A stretch of DNA of 64,000 nucleotides from Arachis hypogaea (lineage: Eukaryota > Streptophyta > Magnoliopsida > Fabales > Fabaceae): NCBI RefSeq assembly GCF_003086295.3, contig NC_092048.1:75044290-75108289 (forward strand). The letters are read 5' to 3'. Below are positions 12,703 to 24,402 of the stretch, one piece after another. The notes below the pieces were generated by a model. The model was not told where the DNA came from. It saw only the letters and a list, made by a program, of their open reading frames with translations, and searched no databases. The first letter of the stretch is position 1. Every line of letters begins with the position of its first letter. Made by a program: the position numbers and the translations under genes.

Positions 12703-14303
12703 TTTAGGTTACAACAACAACAACAACAAAGCCTTGTCCCACTAAGTGGGGTCGGCTACATGAATCAAACGACGTCATTGTGCTCTGTCATGTGTCATGT
12801 CTACAGAGAGACCATTTACATGTAGATCTCGTTTGACCACCTCATGGATGATCTTCTTAGGTCTTCCTCTGCCTTTCGCCCCTTGTCCATCTTCCATCTC
12901 ATCCACCCTCCTGACTTGATGTTCTATCGGTTTTCTTCTCACATGTCCAAATCACCTAAGACGTGATTCAACCATCTTTTCCACAATGGGTGCTACTCTA
13001 ACTCTTTCCCTTATATCTTCATTCCTTATTTTATCCAATCGCGTATGACCACTCATCCATCTCAACATCTTCATCTCTGTCACACTCAGCTTATGTTCGT
13101 GCTCCCCTTTAGCCGCCCAACACTCCGTACCATAAAGCATAGCCGGTCTTATAGTGGTGCGATAGAATTTACCTTTAAGTTTTAAGGGCACTTTTTTGTC
13201 GCATATAAAACCAGATGCACTCCGCCATTTTGACCACCCTGCTTGGATCCTATGATTTACATCCTGTTCAATCTCTCTATTATCCTGTATGATGCACCTA
13301 AGATACCTTAAACTTTTAACTTTTCGTAGGGTGTTTTCTCCAATCTTCACCTCTATATTAGGGTTTTCCCTTCTCGGACTGAACTTACATTCCATATATT
13401 TCGTCTTGCTACAGCTTATGCGCAGACCATACACTTCTAAAGCTTCTCTCAATAACTCCAACTTCTTATTTAGGTCTTCCCTTGACTCTCCCATAAGGAC
13501 GATATCATCGGCAAAAAGCATGCACCATGGCACAGGCTCTTAGATGTACTCTGTGAGTACTTCCAAGACTAATGTGAAAAGGTATGGACTTAAGGATGAT
13601 CCCTGGTGTAATCCTATACCAATAGGAAATTCTGCTGTCACACCACCTTGAGTCTTCACACTAGTTGTGGCCCCATCATACATGTCTTTAATTGCACGAA
13701 TATATGCGATCCTTACCCTCCTCTTTTCTAAAACCTTCCATAAGACCTCCCTTGGTACCCTATCATACGCTTTTTCCAAATCAATAAACACCATATGTAG
13801 ATCCCTTTTATTACTACGATACCTCTCCATCATCCTTCTTAAAAGGTATACCGCTTCAGTGGTAGATCTGCCTGGCATGAATCCAAATTGGTTCTCTGTT
13901 ACTTGTGTCTCTTTTCTCAACCTCCGTTCTATCACCCTTTCCCATAACTTCATGGTATGACTCATAAGCTTTATCCCTCTATAGTTTTCGCAACTTTGTA
14001 TATCCCCCTTATTCTTGTAGATAGGTACCAAGGTGCTCTTTCTCCACTCATTAGGCATCTTCTTTGACCTTAAAATCTCATTAAAAAGCTTGGTTAACCA
14101 GTTGATGCCTTTTTCTCCAAGATCCTTCCAAACCTCAATCGGGATATTATCAGGTCCTACTGCCCTGCCATTTTTCATCTGCTTTAGAGCCTCTTTTACC
14201 TCGAAGTCTCGAATTCTTCGATAGTAGTCAAAGTTTTGATTTTCTTCCCTTGTGCATAATCGACCAAGGCTCGGAAGAGTCTTCTGTCCCTCATTTAGGT
14301 TAC
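12703..14303 (-). mobile_element. RTE-type LINE, 5'-truncated, with 10-bp target duplication
   Basis: The element lies on the minus strand and ends at its 3' side in a (TTG)n microsatellite (plus strand ACAACAACAAC from 12711), as RTE LINEs of plants do. The 10-base word TTTAGGTTAC occurs at 12703-12712 and again at 14294-14303, exactly at the two ends, and is the likely target-site duplication. The endonuclease part is missing, so reverse transcription stopped early and left only the RT and C-terminal region. It sits about 620 bp downstream of the protease gene. Confidence 0.87.
12770..14293 (-). pseudogene. RTE LINE reverse transcriptase
   Basis: Starting near 14293 the frame encodes RT blocks in order: [65 protein letters not shown] and the catalytic LFADDIVLM, then the C-terminal part ending in a short basic and proline-containing tail at about 12770. 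A TAA at 13540-13542, a few residues before LFADD, and a TGA at 12952-12954 are the main in-frame stops; both halves stay in one frame. The first fits a CAA codon and the second a TGG codon before mutation. The protein would copy element RNA; this copy cannot be translated in full. Confidence 0.88.
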
Positions 14304-14552
14304 TATTTATGAAAAATTTAAAATTTATTGAAATCATAAACTCTTGATATTTTTATTAAAACCTTCAACTTTAATTTATCCACTGAAATGTGTAGATTCT
14401 AGTACTATTTCTACACTTTAAATCCTACTGCAGTTTATTCGTTATTTCAAATGTGTTAAATCAACTACCACTAATACGATTTACTTGTTATTTAGTAAAT
14501 ATTGAGATCCCATTGCGATTAACTTATATTAAAAACAGGATATTTATATAAA
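14304..14552. other. AT-rich spacer, no gene seen
   Basis: Short AT-rich spacer between the RTE LINE target duplication and the Helitron-like terminus. I see nothing else in it. Confidence 0.4.
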
Positions 14553-14581
14553 CTAGCGTGATAACCCGTGCAATGCATGGG
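14553..14581 (-). mobile_element. Helitron-like 3' terminus (hairpin plus CTAG)
   Basis: On the minus strand a near-perfect hairpin (CCCATGC, ATT, GCACGGG; plus 14565-14581) is followed by 8 bases and then CTAG (plus 14553-14556), with T as the next base outside. Helitrons end in a hairpin, about a dozen bases and CTRR, and insert between A and T. The 5' end, which should start with TC after an A, should lie to the right; I could not identify it, so the element length is unknown. A chance match is possible because only one end is seen. Confidence 0.5.
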
Positions 14582-15006
14582 CTTCATGTAATCTAAAGGT
14601 TTTTAAAAGAAAAATACTAAGAATATAACTAAAATAGATTCTATAAAGATAGATATGTTTTATTAAATTTGGATAATAACAAAATTATCACTATATTAAA
14701 ATAAAACAATAGAATACAACAATTATTCAATATGTCAATGAATGGTATAACATATTTTCTAAGATAATAAAATATAATAAAAAAATTGTTAGACACTAAA
14801 AAAACAGAAAAAAAAAGTCCAACAGAGATGTAGTTTTTTATTATGTATAATCTTAAAAACATAGATTGTCAAGATACCTATTGATAGTAAAACAAAATAT
14901 TTACAACATATATAAATTTGTTCATTAATCAAAAAACAAAATATGTCCAAAATAATTTAACATATATTTCAAAATATTTTATCAAACAGAGTTATACATA
15001 GGAGAC

Positions 15007-16137
15007 CTAACATCGTTGAATCGACAACTCTATCTGGCGGTTATGTATCGAGTCGAGTTTCAAGGTAATGTTGTCCCCCTCCTTTAAATTGTATACTCTA
15101 CAACATTCATTCCACCCGACCCCAAACTTCCATTCTCCATCTCTTCCTCCACTTTTCAGTAAGTGGAAAAAGAACACATTCTCCTCTACATTGGAACGTG
15201 GACCAGTGATCGTCCAAATCGAACCATCTCCAGATAGTTTAAGATATGCAGCAAATTTTGAACCCAGATACTACAATGAATAATTCATAGTTAACATAAA
15301 CATAGTATTTTCATACACAATGAATAACAGATTTAGGAAGAATATTTAATAAGCTTGCAAGAAAAAAAATAAAAGAAATCACTCTTTTGAGATCAACTTA
15401 CCAGTCTAGATTAACCCAGATCCGAAGCTGTGATGGTCTTTTGATAATAAACCTTTGGAGTGTATCTGGTTCAGGATATTTTAAACATGTTAGTCACCAT
15501 ATTAAAAAATACATCTATACCATGATATTAAAATTCAGAACACAAGAAAAAAAAGTTACATTTAGCATTACCCATGGTGAGACAATTCGTTTGTCTCATT
15601 ACTTTGTTCGTTGACCTCCATTGATAAAGTGCTTCCACCACACAAATCTATGGGATTATGCGGATTATCCTCTTCCAGTGTCCCATCTTGATCATTGTTT
15701 TCATCACCGTCTGATGAAAATTCATCATCAAATGGTTCAGACCCAGATAGAACCATCAGATCAGGTGATGAGTCCTCATCAATCCTGGTATACTTTATGT
15801 GGAACACTCTTGATACATTATCAAGTGTCTCTGGGTCCATTAGCTCAGGCACATATGAGTCAGGATCAAGGTGAATTTGGATGGTCTGGTTGTCGTGATT
15901 CCACAATAAAATAAAAAAAATTCCGAAACCGACATACCTAAATTGAACAGATGCCCCTCTATTGATAAAATAGAAAGTTCTAATCTGTTCAAATAAGGTG
16001 TCAGTTATGATCAACTGATCATTATTTTTTCTCAGCTCCAGCACTAAACAATTATTTAGCTCATCAATGACATAGAACATTGTCCATAATTCTTCGCCAT
16101 GAGTTGAAACAAAAGTTGGGGGAAGAGCTCTCTCACC
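15007..16137 (-). pseudogene. B3-domain (REM-like) gene remnant, 3 exons
   Basis: Three exons can be joined with canonical sites and agreeing phases: 16137-15572, 15465-15402 and 15270-15007 (stop TAG at 15007-15009). The first encodes a B3-like fold (ALPPTFVSTHGEELW, FVSTHG-type start, then hydrophobic strands) and an acidic linker. The second and third encode another B3 domain with QKTITASDLG, then SRL, WKFGVGWNECC and LKEGD, the typical GW and L-GD blocks. B3 proteins bind DNA in the nucleus. A single TAA at 15411-15413 interrupts the second domain right after ITASDLG, so the gene is probably dead. A first exon further right is uncertain. It may be cargo of the Helitron-like element ending at 14553. 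Confidence 0.68.
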
Positions 16138-17817
16138 CTATATTCAAATTTTTTCCTAACGTTAATTCATGTCTAACAAAATATGTTAACAATGCATCAC
16201 ATAATATTACATAATCATTTAACAAAGAGAGGTATATACACATTTAAATCTACCATTATTACCAACTGAGCAACACAAGAGAACAATAATCACGTAAATG
16301 AACTGGCATTATAATGAGCATCACAAAAATAGCTAGGTAAGAAACACATATCAGGTCTTTTTAAATGTCCAGGAAAAAATACTGAAGTTTTGAAAGAAAC
16401 AATGAAAAAGAAATTGCTGTTATCTTGATGGATTCTAAAACCAAAACATCTACATAAACATCGAATCATATTTTTACGTATTAATAAATGCTGAATTTTC
16501 AAAGTAACTATCATTATATGTATGATTAGTAAACATTATATTATTTATTTTGAATGGATATTGATAATTTATCAAAATTAATCTTTTTAGAGTTGTTGTA
16601 GTCTACACCCATTTCAGATTAGAAAGATCAGGAACTCAGAGTTAGCTACTCAAACTTATTTAACACCAAAAGAAACTATCAAGAGAAGAAAAGTAGAAAA
16701 GACCACTAACTGAATATAAATTAAAAACAAACCATTCGAAGTTAAAGATTTAACCCACCTCTTTAATCGGTTAACATGCCTGATATAATATTCCATAATA
16801 TATTTGGTTACCTGGTTATTGAAAAGGTAAAATATAAAAATCCGTTCTTTTCTGTTGGGCCAATATTGTTGGGTTGCTAAAAACCTCCTATTAGCGCATA
16901 ATGGTATCATTAGAGGTTAAGACTGAGACTTTTAACCAAGAAACCAACTAACTAAGTATACCTAAAAAAAGTAACAAATTTAAAGCATATTTATGAAAAA
17001 TACCCAAGAAACCACTTTGAAAAACTACTATACAACATATTTTAGAGATTACAACAAGTTATGAAATGTGGCCTACATATAAATGAAAAGCCAATAAAAT
17101 TAAATTACAACATGGAAAATATCTGAGAAACAATTTTAAAAAACTATAGATGACATAACATCGATATTTAATTGACATTAAAATTTTCACAAGTTAATGT
17201 GAAATATATTGAATGGAAAAGTAGATGAGACTTCAATAAAATAGAAAATGCAGCAAAGAAAAGATCTTCTCTAATGCTCACCACCATACCTGTTTGGATC
17301 TTCTCTATCGGCATCCATCGCCATTCAGCCTTATCAGATAGAGAGACTTCGTATAAAGATTCGAGAACAAACTAAAGATCTTGTCTCTTACTGCAAAAGA
17401 GAGTATTATAATAAAGTAAACCCTAATAGGAGATTTCAACAAATTCAAGAAAAAAACAACTGATAAAATTGAATCCAGAAACATAAAGAAGAAACATAAA
17501 GAAGGAACAACAACCGTTGATAAATAAAAGAAGAAATAGATGAACAAAAATATCGTTATTTATTCTAGTAAATTGAATCTCTACTAATCCTAATTATAAT
17601 GTTCAGAAGTTTCAGAAAGCTAACCACTACCACTAATAATTATTTAAACAAACAATCATGAATCATGAATTTGTTAATTAGAATATGCATAATAAACGAT
17701 ATGAAAAAAGAAAATATACAAAAATTAAATCAATAATAAAATATAAAAGACCAAATGAATATTCAAAAATTATAAATATGATAAAAGTGATTTAAAAAAA
17801 AACCCTTTTTATATTTT
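16138..17817 (-). other. Intron-like region with possible first exon
   Basis: AT-rich DNA upstream of the B3 remnant. At 17290-17324 the minus strand has an ATG-initiated 35-nt piece (MAMDADREDPN) ending at a good donor, GTATGG, which resembles a first coding exon. Its phase does not fit directly to the exon at 16137, so either a small exon lies between (for example near 16850) or the frame is broken. No other gene is seen. Confidence 0.35.
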
Positions 17818-19150
17818 AAAATAATTGATAAAATAATGTAAACAATGATTATATTTTTTAAGTTGAGAAAGAGATTACAAAACTTAAAAGAATAGAGCCA
17901 TACGTGATAATATGAAATTGGGATTAATAGTTGGAGTACCTTGCAAAATAACTGATCCTTGTAAAGAAGAAAAAAAAGTTTAAATGTAAATTTAAAATCA
18001 TGCTAAGAGAAAGCATAAACAGAAACAACTTAATAAGAATGAGATGTTGCGCTCAAGCAAGTATGAGACATGTCTTGTTCTGAAAATCAACTGTTTCTTT
18101 CTTTCGGTTTAAATTGGCAGGTAAGCTTTCATTGAATGATACATGCATGTCCAAACATATCACAATGTCTTATATTGGTTGAGAATAAAATTCAGCACCA
18201 TGTCAGGCTAACAGAAATACTACTTTTAGGAAAAAAATAATTAAAAAGCATATTTGAAGTTAGCACATTCACATAAGGTTATTAACTCAACGTTTTCAGA
18301 ACCCAAAACTTCACTTGATGAAATTAACGAAAGGAAAACTACCAAAATTGAAAAGAAATGCAAAAGAAAAAAGAGTGAACAAAAGATTTTTTATATTTTA
18401 AAATAATTGAAAAAATAATGTAAATAATAACTATATTTTTTAACACTAACGAAGAAATTACAAAACCTGAAAGAATAAAATCATACTTAATAAGATGAAA
18501 TTGCAATTAATAGTTGGAGTACGTTGCAAAATAATTGATCCTTGTAAAGAAGGAAAAAAAAAGTTTAAAGGCAAAGAAAGTTACCAAAACTGAAAAGAAA
18601 AGCAAAAGAAAAAATACTAAATAAAAAATTGCGTTGCCAATGCAACCATTAGGGCAAAAGCTGAACTTGATTCTTCGGTTTTCTGTTTTCAGAGGATTTA
18701 CCTGAACAGCACGTCCCTTGTTACTTGGGTGAAGTATATTATCTCGATCTGTCAAGAGCTCAAGAAAAAGAACTATCCATCAAGTATCAGAGATGCCTTG
18801 TTTTGGAAATCAAATATTTCTTTCTTTCTTTTTAAATTGGGGACGAAGGTTTCCTTGAATGATACATGCATGTCCAAAATATATGAGAATATCTTATATT
18901 GGTTCACATTAAGATTCAGCAACATGTGAGACCAAAAGAAATGTTAGTTTTAGGAAAAAAATAATCAGAAAGGATACTTGAACTGAGCCCATTCACATAA
19001 ACGTATTAACTGGTTATTTTCAGAAGCCAAAACTTTAGTTGATGAAATCACCAAAAGGAAAGCTACCAGAAATGAAAAAAAAAAAAGCAAAAGAAAAAAG
19101 AGTGAACAGAAGATTGTGTTGGGACTGCAATAGTTAGGGCAAAACCTTAA
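17818..19150. repeat. Diverged tandem duplication in AT-rich DNA
   Basis: A block at about 17818-17975 reappears at about 18400-18560, and a block at about 18060-18380 reappears at about 18785-19115. Each second copy keeps long matching words such as GAATGATACATGCATGTCC and AATAGTTGGAGTAC but differs at many positions. The spacing differs (about 580 and 725 bp) because about 150 bp more lies between the blocks in the second unit. That extra piece (18700-18755, minus) reads as a short open stretch ending at a donor site (GTAAAT). Confidence 0.7.
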
Positions 19151-20690
19151 CTTGTTATTCGATTGTCAAAAAAGTTACCTGTTGAACGAATTGGAGGCAC
19201 CGAGACCACTGGAGATGACGACAAGTTTGTATCTTGTAGGAGGATATGGAGTTTAACCCTGCAAAAAGTTGGGTGGTGGGTTTTTGAGTTGAGTGAGGTG
19301 AGACGCCAGAGAGAGAGGATGGACGGTCACTGCGTTACGTCTTGTTTGTGAGATTCTTTTTTTTTTTTATTGTGTTGGGGGGGGTGGGAGAGGAGGGAGT
19401 GACCTTTGATTTTTTTAATGTTTTGTTGGTAACGTTAAAGATGGGAAAAATACTAAAAGAAGATAGAAGATTATAATTAAAATTATGTGGATAATTTATT
19501 TAAAATAAATTACACTAAAAGAACGATTATGACAAATTAATTATCAGAGAAGACAATTAATTACACAATTATTAATCAATAAATTTTTTTAATATTTATC
19601 ATAGTTAAAAAGAACTAAATATTGAGAAAAATATATTATAATATAATTTTTTTATTCATTTCAGAGTTTTGATATCAATAAATTTTATTTCTCCCAAAGT
19701 TTAAGTAATTTTCATAATTTTTTTATTTTTATTTTCTATATCAGACAAAAAAATGATGGAAAATCACAGAAAAATAAAAGAATAAATAAATAATTAATCA
19801 ATGAAAATTTTAGACAATATAAAATAGATTAACATACAAATTAACAAAATAAGTAAAAAAATAATTAAGAATATATTTATTTTTTTATAAAAAAATTTGG
19901 TCATTCCTCTTAAATATGATACATGTTAAAAGAAAAATTAATTATTGTTAATAATTTTAGTATTAAAAATTCTTTTTAATAATTAAATCTTCCTAACAAT
20001 TTTTTAAAGTAATTTTTTCTTTTTTCTTATGTCTACTGAATGAATAACTTTTATAACATAAAAAAAGAAAGGTAAACTTTATCTAGATAATAATTGTTTA
20101 TATGTATTCTAGAATAAAGTTTCTAATTAACCCACAAAGGAAAAAAAAAGAAAAAAAATTAAATATATGAATTATTTTCAAGTACAAAATGAAATTTTAA
20201 AGTTTATCAAATTAAGATGACATTTGAAAACTTAAAATATTCCTTTTTCAAAAATGATTTTATAAATAAATTGAATGTTATGAGAACTAAAATTATAATT
20301 GAGTCTACGAAAAATATATAGTTATAATAATGGTATAAGAATTAGGAATTAAAAAAAACAAACTGCATCAAAGAATGTGATAGAAGAACCATGATAGTGT
20401 GATATGTACAAAGTCGTATAGTGAGTGGTTTTGAAACAAATTAATGTTATAATGGTGTCTTTGAAACAAATTAATAAAATATTTGATATAGTGCTAAAGT
20501 TTGCAATAGAAAATCCTTGTCTTTATTTTCATTATGCGTTCTCTCGTCTCCCTATCATGGAGATAGCTCAAAAAGAGCTTATGAGCAGTTAAGGAAACTA
20601 AAGTGCAATGTGGTTTCTCTAAAGAGCATATATGATACATTTGGATTTCCTACTTAAGAATTTGGAAGAAGAGTAGTTAAAAAGATGTAC
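19151..20690. other. AT-rich region, no gene recognised
   Basis: The first 200 bases are of normal composition and include a possible minus-strand exon edge (donor GTAACT near 19176). From about 19440 to 20500 the DNA is very AT-rich with no open frame of note and no terminal repeats that I can recognise. A right-hand Helitron end would be expected in this direction, but I do not see one. Confidence 0.4.
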
Positions 20691-20797
20691 CTATTAAGAG
20701 CAAAACACCATCTTAAGTTGTTTTCAATCGCTTCTTCATACCAACAGCTCTTCCTATAACCATTCAGAGAATGGCTCTGCCCATTCGAGAGAGCTAC
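20691..20797 (-). pseudogene. Isolated exon like thermospermine/spermidine synthase (ACL5-like)
   Basis: A 107-nt open stretch on the minus strand runs from an acceptor (TTAG, plus 20798-20801) to a donor (GTACAT, plus 20685-20690). It encodes 35 residues ending in YRKSCWYEEAIENNLRWCF plus ALN, matching the start of the plant thermospermine synthase core as I remember it. The following exons of that gene are not adjacent, so it is a captured or broken fragment. A second, shorter copy lies at 31894-31945 in the same orientation. It lies about 110 bases left of LTR element A. Confidence 0.62.
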
Positions 20798-20906
20798 CTA
20801 ACCCATATCTTCCAAAGCTTTAACAAATTAAAGAGAGCTAGAGAGGAGAAGTGGAGTCGAGAGAATGAAGAATGGGAGGAGAATATATAGACCTCATGTT
20901 ACCAGT

Positions 20907-22724
20907 TGATGACAAGTCATCTTAGCCTAGTTTCACTAGCCTTTTTCTTTTGTTTTCAATTGAATTATGCACTTTTCTTGAGCCAAAAGCAAGCCAATTG
21001 GGTAGATTTTTATGTTTCCTTTGATTTAATCAACCATGTATGAATTCATGCTATTTCATGAGGTTTTATGCTATAATTGTCATGTATTATGAAAGAATGA
21101 ATATCTCATGATTTTGAGCATAGTTTTGATGTGTTTGGTTGATTAATGATAGGTGAAGAAAGCTTGGAGAAAGGTTGATGCAAGAAGGAATGGCTAGGAG
21201 GAATGACTTGAGTCTTGGATTAATTATGAACCAGGAAGCAAAAGCTGGAGCAAAAGTTAGCCCCTAACTTTTTGGCTAACTTTTGGGCAAAAGTTGGAGC
21301 AAAAGTTAGCCCCTAACTTTTTGGCTAACTTTTGGGCAAAAGCTGGACCAAAAGTTAGCCCCTAACTTTTTGGCTAACTTTTGGCATGAAAAACACTCCC
21401 TGGATGCACCAAAAGTTTGTGCCAACGTTAGCCCCTAACTTTTTGGCTAACGTTGGCGCTTGAAAAACTCCCTGGGCTAGCAAAAGTTTGTGCCAACGTT
21501 AGCCCCTAACTTTCTGGCTAACGTTGGCGCCATGAATAACTAAGGGGAGGCCAACGTTGGAGCAAAAGTCAAACCCCTAACTTTTGCCCCAACGTTGGTA
21601 TCAGCAAAACAAGGGTGCTGATGTGAAAAGTTGGAGCAAAAGTTAGACCCTAACTTTTACTCTAACTTTCACTCAAGCTTTCATGATTCCAACCCGGTTC
21701 AATTCGGTTCTTTTCCAAACTCCAAGAGCAATCAACCAAGGTCTCTCTCAACCCAATTCCACCAAGAGCAAAGGCCCAATTGAAGGCTTGAAGACCATTT
21801 GAAGAAAGTGTATAAATAGATTAGAATTTAAGTTTTAGAAGAGCTTTTCTTTGGAGTTTTCATAGAGAGTTTTCGGAAAGCTTTTGGTGTTGAGTGAATT
21901 TTAATTTCTAAGTCTCGGGGAAGGAGAATTGAATTCCCTTCCTCTTAGTTTTCTTGTTTTGAATTTCAATTACACTTGTCTTGGATCTTGGGTTGGAGAA
22001 TTGAAGAAATTCTGTTTCAATCTCATCCTGAGACCTCTCTGCTTTATTTTACTGCAAAATTGAATTCGGTTTCGGTTAATTACTTTTCATCTACTTTCTT
22101 TGCAATTAACAATTTCCTTTGCAATTGTTCTTGTTGGATCTAAGAAGGCATTGAGATCTAGACTTGGTTTTCTAGTCTCTTGGGTCCTGAGATCCGGATT
22201 TCCCATTTCCCATTCCCTGTTTACTGTTTTCATGCTCATTTACAATTCTGTTTCTAGATCTGATTCAATCCAAGTGTTCTTTTATTCCTCTGCTTGTTGC
22301 AATTTTATATTTCCTTGTTTAATTTCTGCAAATCCAACTCCCCATTCCCTTTACAATTCAAGCCATTTACATTTCTTGCACTTTAAGATTTTGCAATTTA
22401 CATTTCTTGCGTTCTAAGTTTCTGCCATTTAATTTCTTGTTCTTTAAGATTCAGCACTTTAATTCTTGTTCTCTTTAATTTCATGCCAACTACCCATTCC
22501 CTTTACTTTCTATGCAATTTAAATTCTGCAAATCACAAATCTCTCAACCAAATCTTGATTCGCTTGACTAAATCAACCACTAAACTAAAATTGCTCAATC
22601 CTTCAATCCCTGTGGGATCGACCTCACTCCCGTGAGTTATTATTACTTGATGCAACCCGGTGCACTTGCCGGTTAGATTTGGGTGTCTTGGAGAAATTCG
22701 TTTCTCCGCGAAAATATCCCATCA
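20907..22724 (+). repeat. 5' LTR of element A
   Basis: U3 holds an array of palindromic words at about 21240-21665 (CCAAAAGTTAGCC facing GGCTAACTTTTGG, then CCAACGTTAGCC facing GGCTAACGTTGG). This is followed by the TATA box at 21811, a transcribed leader rich in TTTC and GCAATTT words, and a U5 with three small stem-loops. The 105-residue open frame at 22100-22417 inside it is not taken as a gene. Confidence 0.93.
21811..21818 (+). promoter_or_regulatory. TATA box, 5' LTR of A
   Basis: TATAAATA about 150 bases after the last palindromic word and about 900 bases before the LTR end; the same box is at 28314-28321 in the 3' LTR. Confidence 0.7.
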
Positions 22725-22730
22725 AGTTTT

Positions 22731-22747
22731 TGGCGCCGTTGCCGGGG
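22731..22747 (+). other. Primer-binding site of A (tRNA-Asp)
   Basis: TGGCGCCGTTGCCGGGG is complementary to the 3' end of plant tRNA-Asp(GUC), whose last bases are CCCCGGCAACGGCGCCA. It starts six bases after the LTR end, a spacing also seen in B and C. Confidence 0.85.
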
Positions 22748-22887
22748 ATTGAATTAGATTGACAATGATTAAGTGAGGTGGTGATCTAGATCTAGCATTT
22801 TTATTTTCTGTTCCTTTAATTTTAAATTAACCCACTAACTGTTTGAATTTTTGCTTAAGCTAACTAAAACTTCATTCTAGCAATAGA

Positions 22888-24402
22888 TTGAAGTGTCACT
22901 GGTTTGTGTGTTTCTTATGTTATGCTTGTATGTCAGGTACAAGAAGAAATACACCCATCTTTCATGAACAAGACGAAAGAACTCTTAGAAGGTTAAGAAG
23001 AGCTGAAAGAGGGAAAAATATTGTTGGAGAAGAGGAATCAGAAGAAGAATTCCAAGATATGGAGGAACATTCGACCAATCCACCAGGAGGAGCAGACAAC
23101 AACAATAACAATCCACCCCAGAGGAGAGTTTTAGCTTCCTATACTTTTGCAAATCCTAGACATTGTGGAAGTAGCATCTTAACTCCAAATGTCAATGCAA
23201 ACAATTTTGAACTAAAGCCACAACTCATCACTTTGGTTCAAAACAATTGCTCTTTTGGTGGAGGACCACTTGAAGATCCGAACCAACACCTATCCACCTT
23301 CTTGAGGATTTGTAACACTGTTAAAACTAATGGTGTGCCTCCTGACAGCTACAAGCTATTGCTATTCCCATTTTCTCTCAGAGACAAGGCCACTCAATGG
23401 TTGGAATCCTTTCCAAGAGACAGCATCAATAATTGGGATGATCTGGTAACCAAGTTCCTTGCCAAATTTTACCCACCTCAAAGGATCATAAGGTTGAAGA
23501 CTGAGGTACAAACATTTACACAAATGGAGGCTGAACCCATCCATGAGGCATGGGAGAGATACAAAGCTCTAATCAGGAAATGTCCTCCTGAAATGTTCAC
23601 TGAGTGGGATAAGCTGCAGAATTTCTATGAGGGCTTAACATTGAAATCTCAAGAAGCTTTGGATCATTCAGCTGGAGGTTCCTTGCAACTCATAAAAACT
23701 GCAGAGGAAGCTCAAAATCTCATTGATATGGTGGCTAACAACCAATATTTCTTTGCTCATCAAAGAAATCGCCAACCATCACAAAGAAGAGGAGTAATAG
23801 AGCTAGAAGGAGTGGACTCAATCTTGGCTCAAAACAAGATGATGCAGCAGCAAATTCAACAACAATTTGAGCAAATGGCCAAGAGGATTGATAGTCTCCA
23901 AGTTGCAGCAGTTAACGCTAGCCAACCATCAACCACATGGGGACAGAATGAAGAAACTCAAGAAGAACAACAACAAGAGCAAGTACAATATATGCACAAC
24001 CAAGGACCAAATGAAGTGTATGGTGATACATACAATCCATCCTGGAAGAACCACCCAAACCTCAGATGGGGAGATAATCACACCCAAAATCAACAACCAT
24101 GGTAGAGGAACTCAAACCAAAACAACCCAAGAAGCAACCAAAACCACAACTAGCAGCAGACTAACCAAAACCCCTACAGAAAATCTCAAAACAACTACCC
24201 CAACCCCAACCAGTACCAATCTAATAACCAACCCACCAACCAAAATGCCTACCATCCACCACCCACATCTCATAACCCACCTCAAGTATCACCTGAAGCC
24301 CAAAGAATCACTAACTTGGAGGCCGTGATAGACAAAATGTTGAAACACCAGAAAATGACAACCAAGAATCATGAAGCCTCCCTGAAGAGCCTAGAGAGGT
24401 AG
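22888..24402 (+). pseudogene. gag of element A
   Basis: A structural Gag protein that would form the RNA-containing particle. The retrotransposon gag domain spans roughly residues 90-270, with NNFELKPQLITLVQNN, FPFSLRDKATQWLESFP and HEAWERYKALIRKCPP, the pattern of Athila-type elements. A coiled-coil region with Q-rich heptads and a long Q/N/P-rich tail follow; no zinc knuckle is seen. Extra stops compared with B are TAG at 24103-24105 and TAG at 24151-24153, both fitting CAG codons, so only about 405 residues would be made. The final TAG at 24400-24402 is also present in B and seems to be the natural gag end. Confidence 0.88.

Noticed and set aside
20290..20345. Possible Helitron 5' end (TCTTATACC on the minus strand)
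   Set aside because: The base before TC is T, not A, and the position does not include the gene fragments to the right.
22100..22417. 105-residue frame in each LTR of A (also 28603-28920)
   Set aside because: It lies in the LTR leader, has low-complexity hydrophobic composition and no domain; both copies exist only because LTRs are duplicated.
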